The notes beneath the pieces were generated by a model, which saw nothing but the letters and a program-made list of their open reading frames with translations, was not told where the DNA came from and did not search any database. A stretch of 64,000 nucleotides of DNA from Limonium bicolor (lineage: Eukaryota; Streptophyta; Magnoliopsida; Caryophyllales; Plumbaginaceae), in NCBI GenBank assembly GCA_023374045.1, contig CM041777.1, forward strand, positions 90,514,300 to 90,578,299. The letters are read 5' to 3'. Made by a program: the position numbers and the translations under genes. Positions 59,162-64,000 of this stretch are shown piece after piece (the first letter of the stretch is position 1; each line of letters begins with the position of its first letter).

Positions 59162-59243
59162 GTAATTACTTAACCATGTGTATCTAGTTGAGGTGGTGTG
59201 TGTTGTTAAGATGAAAGTGAGTATTGATTGTGTGTTGTTATAG
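59162..59243 (+). other. Gag intron 2 (plus Tekay)
   Basis: 82 bp, donor AAGG/GTAATT, acceptor TTATAG/CAGCTAGC, joining AAG-GCA in frame (phase 1). Same position in the minus copy. Confidence 0.7.
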
Positions 59244-59586
59244 CAGCTAGCGCGGGTTCTGGACCGGAGCGCCACTTTTACTGTAAGTGGTGCAATGGAG
59301 ACCACCCCGGCAAAGACTGCAAGGGGAATGATGTGAGGTGCCGTCACTGCCAGAAGATGGGGCACCGTGAGTTTGAGTGTTGGACGAACCCCAACGGCAG
59401 AAACTATAAGCCAAGGGGCAGTGGAAGGGTAATACTACCACGACCACTGAAGGCCCGAAGGCGATTATCAGCAGACTTCTGACAAGAAGTACACTGAATC
59501 CCAGAAGGGGAAGGCTACGGGGTCCGGCAAGGCCACCCTGAATGTGGTGGACGGTCTGAGGCACCAGGATCCTCTTCGAGACCAGG

Positions 59587-59727
59587 TACCGCCTAAACTG
59601 TTCAATGAAAAAGTGATTGCTTACCGCATTTCATGCATGAGTGTTAGCAAGTCTAAGGTATAAACATATAAGTAAAGAGTTAGAATATAATGTGGAAAAC
59701 ACCTAAAGTAGGCAATTTGAAACTTAG
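59587..59727 (+). other. Gag-AlkB junction, possible third intron
   Basis: Starts with a possible donor (CAG/GTACCG) and ends with a possible acceptor (ACTTAG/GAACC), and is non-coding in all frames. As read, the donor phase does not match the AlkB frame, so whether AlkB is fused to Gag or translated separately is unresolved. The minus copy has the same layout (45789-45935). Confidence 0.4.
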
Positions 59728-60472
59728 GAACCTTCAATATCTGCTATCCAATCCCGCCCACACCAAACCCTGAAGAAACCGCCATCAACATCACCGACTT
59801 TCCATTGGAGCAATGTCAGGTTATCCAGCCAGGTATGATACTTAAATGGATACCTGACACCGGAAGCACAAATCCATATCATCAGACGATGCGACGAACT
59901 TGGAGCAAAACCAGGAGGGTTTACACACCCGAATACCACCCGAAACCGAACGGAGCAAGGATGCAATGAAGATGATGTGCATGGGTAAGGACTGGAACCC
60001 TTACACCAAGTCATATCAAGAAGTACGAGCTGAAGATGGAGCAACATTGGCAAGTATACCAGAGGAGTTCCACGCGGTCGTTAACCACGCCGTGGGAATT
60101 GCTCAGCAAGTTGAAACGGAATCAATTCCAAGTGTGAAAGCGGATCTATGCATTGTAAACTTCTACCAGAAAGGTGGACGGTTAGGTATGCACCAAGACA
60201 AGGACGAGTCACCCGAGTCTCTAAGTAAGGGAGTACCCGTGGTGTCTTGGTCCATTGGTGATACCGCAGTATTTGTATATGGTGAGTAGAAGCGTGCTTA
60301 TCTCGCAAAGAAGCTACTGCTGAAATCGGGAGATGTACTAATCATGGGTGGGCAATCAAGGATGCTATACCATGGCATCAGAAAGATCAAACTGAATACC
60401 GCACCGTCGGCAGTGACCAATGCCACACACATGAAACCCGGACGTTTGAATTTGACCTTCAGGCAGTTTTAA
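59728..60472 (+). pseudogene. AlkB-type 2OG-Fe(II) dioxygenase domain in the plus Tekay element
   Basis: About 248 codons. AlkB enzymes use Fe(II) and 2-oxoglutarate to demethylate DNA or RNA. Visible features: EQCQVIQPG at the start, PEAQIHIIRRCDELG, MMCMGKDWNPYTKSY, IPEEFHAVVNHAV, DLCIVNFYQKGGRLGMHQD with Fe ligands His (60191-60193) and Asp (60197-60199), VVSWSIGDTAVFVYGE, the distal ligand His in YHGI (60371-60373), and R-x5-R in RLNLTFRQF (60443-60463), which binds 2-oxoglutarate. The stop is TAA at 60470. The pattern is closest to plant ALKBH1-like proteins. Breaks: a TAG at 60287-60289 where the minus copy has Gln, and single-base losses near 59833 and 59917. Position between Gag knuckles and protease is identical in both copies. 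Substrate unknown. Confidence 0.9.
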
Positions 60473-60648
60473 GCCTTGTATAATTATGTGGTAAACCAGT
60501 ATGTATTAAGGATATTGTAAGTGTGAATCATGGCGACAGTATAAGCCAATGAATGTTGTAAAAGGAGTGTGTTAATGAATAAAGTGGAGTTGTTTGAAGC
60601 ATATAAACCGTGGTTACCCAATACTTATTAGTTTGCCAATGAATTAGG
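60473..60648 (+). other. Non-coding spacer between AlkB and pol
   Basis: AT-rich 176 bp with stops in all frames, ending CAATGAATTAG/GCTGTGCAC. Sequence similar to the minus copy resumes at this AG, so it may be the 3' part of another intron. Confidence 0.45.
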
Positions 60649-61200
60649 CTGTGCACTCGGAACGGGAGGTATACTGAGTGTCTGCAATAAGGCAGAAGCC
60701 GGCAAGAGCGGCACAATCCTCACCGGTACCTTTCCAGTGAATGGCGTGGATGCATCGATTTGTTCGACTCTGGAGCCTCACACACATTCATTTCGCTATC
60801 ATTTGCGAAGAGGCTGGGGTTAGACGGTGAAGAGATGCCAGACTTCGTGGTCACTCTCCCGTCGAAAAGAGATCAGATGTACCCGCTACTACCGAGATGC
60901 TGTTGTTCGAATCATGGATGAGGAGTTTCCGATCGACTTGATAGAGTTCGACGGACTGGGTTTTGATGTGATTGTCGGGATGAACTGGTTGGAGCGGTAC
61001 AAGGGTAGAATCCTATGTGCCGAGCATCGACTGCTTCTTCGGAGTCCATCTGGGGTTACTATATCATACCGCCAGAGGCCCAGGGAGCCTTCGACACAGA
61101 TCATCACCGCCATGGCCATGTATCATGAGTTGCGACGGGGAAAGATGTATACCTCTGCTATGTCCAGGACATAGAGAGAGACCCTGAGTTTAGCCCAGAT
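60649..61200 (+). pseudogene. pol: Retroviral-type aspartic protease (PR) of the plus Tekay element
   Basis: Cuts the Gag-Pol precursor. After a lead similar to the minus copy (AVHSEREV) comes GTFPVNGVDAS and, after a one-base shift near 60759, the catalytic LFDSGASHTFIS (60761-60797, Asp-Ser-Gly), then LSFAKRLGL. The second half of the fold, IEFDGLGFDVIVGMNWLERY (about 60943-61002), holds the usual DVIVGMNWL strand. A shift near 61165 separates it from the RT leader. Confidence 0.87.
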
Positions 61201-62560
61201 GTGCCGGTAGTGTCGGAGTTTCCTGATGTATTTCCTAAGGAACTGCCGGGCATGCCGCCAGCACGAGAGGTTGAGTTTGAGATTGATCTAGTTCCGGGCA
61301 CCGGACCCATTGCGAAAGCACCTTACCGTATGGCTCCAGCAGAGATGACAACTCAAGGAGCAGCTGAGAGACCTACTCGACAAGGGCTTTATCCGCCCTA
61401 GTGTTTCACCATGGGGAGCGCCGGTCCTCTTCGTGAAGAAGAAGGACGGTAGCCTCCGCCTGTGCATTGATTATCGGGAGCTGAATGCTGTTACGGTGAA
61501 GAACCGTTACCCCTTACCACGCATCGACGATCTATTTGATCAGCTGAGGGGAGCATCAGTATTCTCCAAGATAGACCTACGTTCCGGATACCACCAGATT
61601 GCCATCCGTGACAGTGATATAGAAAAGACAGCCTTCAGAACTAGGTATGGGCACTATGAGTTCACCGTTATGCCGTTTGGCTTATCAAATGCACCAGCAA
61701 AGTTCATGGACTTAATGAACCGTTTGTTCCAAGATCAGTTGGACAAATCAGTGGTAGTCTTCATCGATGACATACTTGTGTATTCGAAATCGAGAGGTGA
61801 GCATGAAAGCCACCTGAGAGATGTATTGCAGACATTGAGAAAGAATCAGCTGTATGCTAAATTTTCTAAGTGTGAATTTTGGTTGAACCAAGTATCATTC
61901 CTTGGACATGTGATTTCTGAGGCCGGGATCGCTGTTGATCCGGCAAAGATAGATGCAGTGCGCACCTGGCCTAGGCCGAAGACAGTTACCGACATCAGGA
62001 GCTTCCTCGGTCTGGCAGGTTACTATAGGAGATTTGTGAAGGACTTCTCCAGTGTCTCGAAGCCGATGACTTCCTTGATGAAAAAGGATGCACCATTCGA
62101 GTGGACAGTCGACTGTGAGAGAGCTTTCACGAGTCTCAAGGATGCTCTGACATCTGCACCGGTTCTGACATTACCAGACGGTCCAGATGGTTTTGAGGTC
62201 TATTGCGACGCATCAGGCAGGGGTATGGGTTGTGTGTTGATGCAACACGGGAAGGTCGTGGCTTACGCCTCCCGACAGCTGAAGAAGCATGAGGAGAACT
62301 ATCCTACCCACGACTTAGAATTGGGGGCCATTGTCTTCGCACTGAAGATATGGCGACATCACTTGTATGGGGTAAGTGTGACGATTTATTCTGACCACAA
62401 GAGTTTAAAGTACTTGTTCACTCAGAAGGAGTTGAACATGAGGCAAAGAAGGTGGGTTGAATTTCTGAATGATTATGACATCGATTTACAGTACAAGGAG
62501 GGTAAGGCAAATGTGGTAGCTGACGCATTGAGTCGCCGAGCACACTCTCTCCATTCGCTA
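61201..62560 (+). pseudogene. pol: Reverse transcriptase and RNase H of the plus Tekay element
   Basis: Copies element RNA into DNA and removes the RNA strand. The leader [12 protein letters not shown] is followed by a one-base shift near 61347; the long open frame then runs through [24 protein letters not shown] (first catalytic Asp), [13 protein letters not shown] and FIDDILVYS (61760-61785, catalytic Asp pair). RNase H shows [32 protein letters not shown] and VADALSRRA (62200-62540), covering its acidic residues. An ATG at 61433 is internal, not a true start. Confidence 0.95.
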
Positions 62561-64000
62561 GTCTCTCATACTGGCTTGGTTGAAGAGGTGCGGAGTGCTC
62601 AGATGACGGATCAGTACATGATGGAGATTAGACAGAAGCTTATTGATGGCACATTCGAGGGTCAGAAGTATGACTTCAGACTCCACGATGATGACCTGAT
62701 TAGGCTCAATGGCCGGTTGTGTATACCGAGGAGTAGCGCTGAGCTGAAGGAGCGCATACTGAGTGAATCCCATTGTTCTACGACATCGATTCACCCCGGA
62801 GCTTCAAAGATGTATAAAGGTATGAAAAGATATTTTTGGTGGACTGGAATGAAAAAGGATGTGAATGACTATGTGCTGAGGTGTCTCACTTGTCAGAAGG
62901 TCAAGTTTGAGCACCGACGGCCTGGTGGTATGGTGCAGCCAATGCCAGTGCCGGAGTGGAAGTTCCATGACATATCTATGGACTTCGTGGTAGGACTTCC
63001 ACCTACAAGGGGAGGTCTAATATGATTTGGGTTGTGGTAGACCGACTGACCAAGGTGGCTCGATTCATACCGATGAAGGACACCTGGAAAGTGGCTAAAC
63101 TGGCAGAACTCTTCGATAAAGAGATTGTAAGACATCATGGTGTACCAAAGACGATAGTATCTGACAGAGATACCAGATTCCTATCCAGATATTGGAAGTC
63201 TACACGAGAGGCACTTGGTACTGAACTGAAATTGAGCACAGCTTTTCACCCACAGACAGATGGTCAGAGTGAGCGCACCATACAGACACTTGAGGATATG
63301 CTACGTGCATGTGCACTTGACTTTCAGACCAGCTGGATTGATAAGTTACATCTGATCGAGTTTAGTTACAACAACAGTTATCATGCATCGATCAAGATGT
63401 CTCCCTTCCAGGCATTGTACGGTAGACCATGCCGCACGCCATTATGCTGGGATGAGTCGAGTGAGACGGTCATTATAGGACCAGAGTATCTTGAGCGAGT
63501 TCAGGCAGAAGTTCGCCAGATCAGGGCTAATATGAAAGCAGCTCAGGATAGACAGAAGTCGTACGCAGATGTGCGCCGACGTGACCTGGAGTTCGCCGTG
63601 GGCGATCAGGTATTTTTGAGAGTATCCCCCATGAAGGGAGTATTTCGTTTTGGTCAGAAGGGCAAGTTGAGCCCGAAATATGTAGGTCCTTATGTTGTGA
63701 CGGAGCGGATCGGCCCGGTAGCTTATAGACTTGATCTACCCGCCGAACTGGGCAAGGTACATGATGTATTTCATGTGTCCCAGTTGAAGAAGTATATGTC
63801 TCATCCGTCTCATGTGCTTCAGCCGGAAAGGCTAACCTTAGAGCCAACCATGCGATCAGTGGAGACTCCGGTACGGATTCTGGATACTAAGACTCGAGAC
63901 ACTCGCCATAAGTCCGTGAGACTGGTGAAGGTCCTCTGGTCTAACCAGGACGTTGAGGAGGCCACTTGGGAGCTGGAAGGAAAGATGAAGGCGAAGCACC
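62561..64000 (+). pseudogene. pol: Integrase and chromodomain of the plus Tekay element (3' truncated by window)
   Basis: Inserts element DNA. The zinc domain has [11 protein letters not shown] and CLTCQ (62765-62895). The D,D35E core has Asp in MDFVVGLP (62981), Asp in VSDRDTRF (63163) and Glu in QSERTIQ (63271), with exactly 35 residues between the last two. One lost base near 63016 shifts the frame between the first and second Asp; from ATG 63022 the frame is open to the window end. The C-terminus has GKLSPKYVGPYVV, VFHVSQLKKY and then PVRILDTK...VKVLWSNQDVEEATWE, a Tekay-type chromodomain that in this clade is thought to direct integration to heterochromatin. Confidence 0.93.

Larger units (their letters stand above)
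58125..59586 (+). pseudogene. gag: Gag of the plus Tekay element, with two introns
   Basis: Starts at ATG 58125 with MAGRPRGRGRGRG, a basic RGR leader, chosen because the same start occurs in the minus copy. Then come an Ala-rich helix, the capsid core (ISELETAYET at about 58400, FTGLIHLLPDLGYSNRVLVNRFYNGL at about 58670-58745) and TTLQ at 58801. Intron 58802-58904 follows, then ECYHAAAKVEIT...AHKRKAT, intron 59162-59243, and two zinc knuckles, CKWCNGDHPGKDC (C-x2-C-x3-H-x4-C, slightly short) and CRHCQKMGHREFEC (canonical). A Ser/Lys-rich tail runs to about 59586. Several single-base shifts, for example near 58310, 58445 and 59425, break the frame. Gag assembles particles and binds element RNA. 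Confidence 0.85.
54089..64000 (+). mobile_element. Tekay-type Ty3/gypsy chromovirus carrying an AlkB domain (3' end outside window)
   Basis: Order: 5' LTR (54089-57907), primer site, gag with two introns (58125-59586), AlkB domain (59728-60472), then protease, RT, RNase H, integrase and a chromodomain running off the window. The long LTR, tRNA-iMet primer and C-terminal chromodomain fit the Tekay/Del clade. The left flank AGTTT (54084-54088) is the putative TSD. About ten single-base shifts and one in-frame stop break the frames. The remaining sequence is highly conserved, so the element is young or its frames are damaged by sequencing error. Confidence 0.92.

Noticed and set aside
59728..60472. 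AlkB domain as an independent host gene hit by a transposon
   Set aside because: Both Tekay copies have it at the same place and with matching flanking Gag and protease sequence, so it belongs to the element.
61433..63025. Treating the 530-codon frame as a separate protein starting at Met 61433
   Set aside because: The Met is inside RT. Upstream RT sequence continues in frame to about 61350, and the 3' end is a one-base shift inside integrase.

Overview
The window is a nest of transposable elements from a large, AT-rich angiosperm genome. I infer a flowering plant from Tekay/Del-type Ty3/gypsy chromoviruses with multi-kilobase LTRs, a Tat/Ogre-type element, a Copia LTR, a CACTA transposon and a Tourist-like MITE. 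I cannot name the species. I see no ordinary host gene, rRNA, tRNA gene or CRISPR array.

Layout. 1-5344 is LTR-like DNA ending in a canonical LTR end and carrying a MITE (1305-1659). 5345-5878 looks like a LINE ORF1 remnant. A solo LTR (+) fills 5879-14167 and is itself split by a second solo LTR (-) at 10019-14132 with a perfect 5-bp target-site duplication (TSD). A further plus-strand LTR (14391-32294) was hit by a CACTA element (14990-16744, TSD ATA) and then by a complete 13.6-kb LTR element in minus orientation (17495-31079, TSD TATGG). The interior of that element has no recognisable coding sequence, so it is a LARD-type non-autonomous element. 32295-41465 is a minus-strand Tat/Ogre-like element with two 1781-bp LTRs, a tRNA-Arg-type primer site and only gag (TR-GAG type). 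41466-42994 holds a rearranged pol fragment and a Copia 3' LTR. 42995-50942 is a decayed minus-strand Tekay element. 50943-54088 is unassigned LTR-like DNA. 54089-64000 is a plus-strand Tekay element with 5' LTR, gag, pol and the start of a chromodomain; its 3' end lies outside the window.

Main discovery. Both Tekay elements carry, between gag and protease, a complete AlkB-type 2-oxoglutarate/Fe(II) dioxygenase domain resembling plant ALKBH1-like proteins. In the plus copy the HxD, distal His and R-x5-R residues are all visible. This is not a standard Ty3/gypsy component. It suggests a captured nucleic-acid demethylase that acts on the element's own RNA or DNA. Both gag genes also have two small spliceosomal introns at conserved positions.

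Structural signals shared by the Tekay-type elements. The primer-binding site sits in a perfect 10-bp hairpin. A 9-bp G-box hairpin near the LTR 3' end shows a compensatory base-pair change. Most LTRs carry a three-unit array of GC-rich hairpins whose stem sequences differ between elements while staying palindromic. Most coding breaks are single-base indels, so either young decay or long-read assembly error could explain them.
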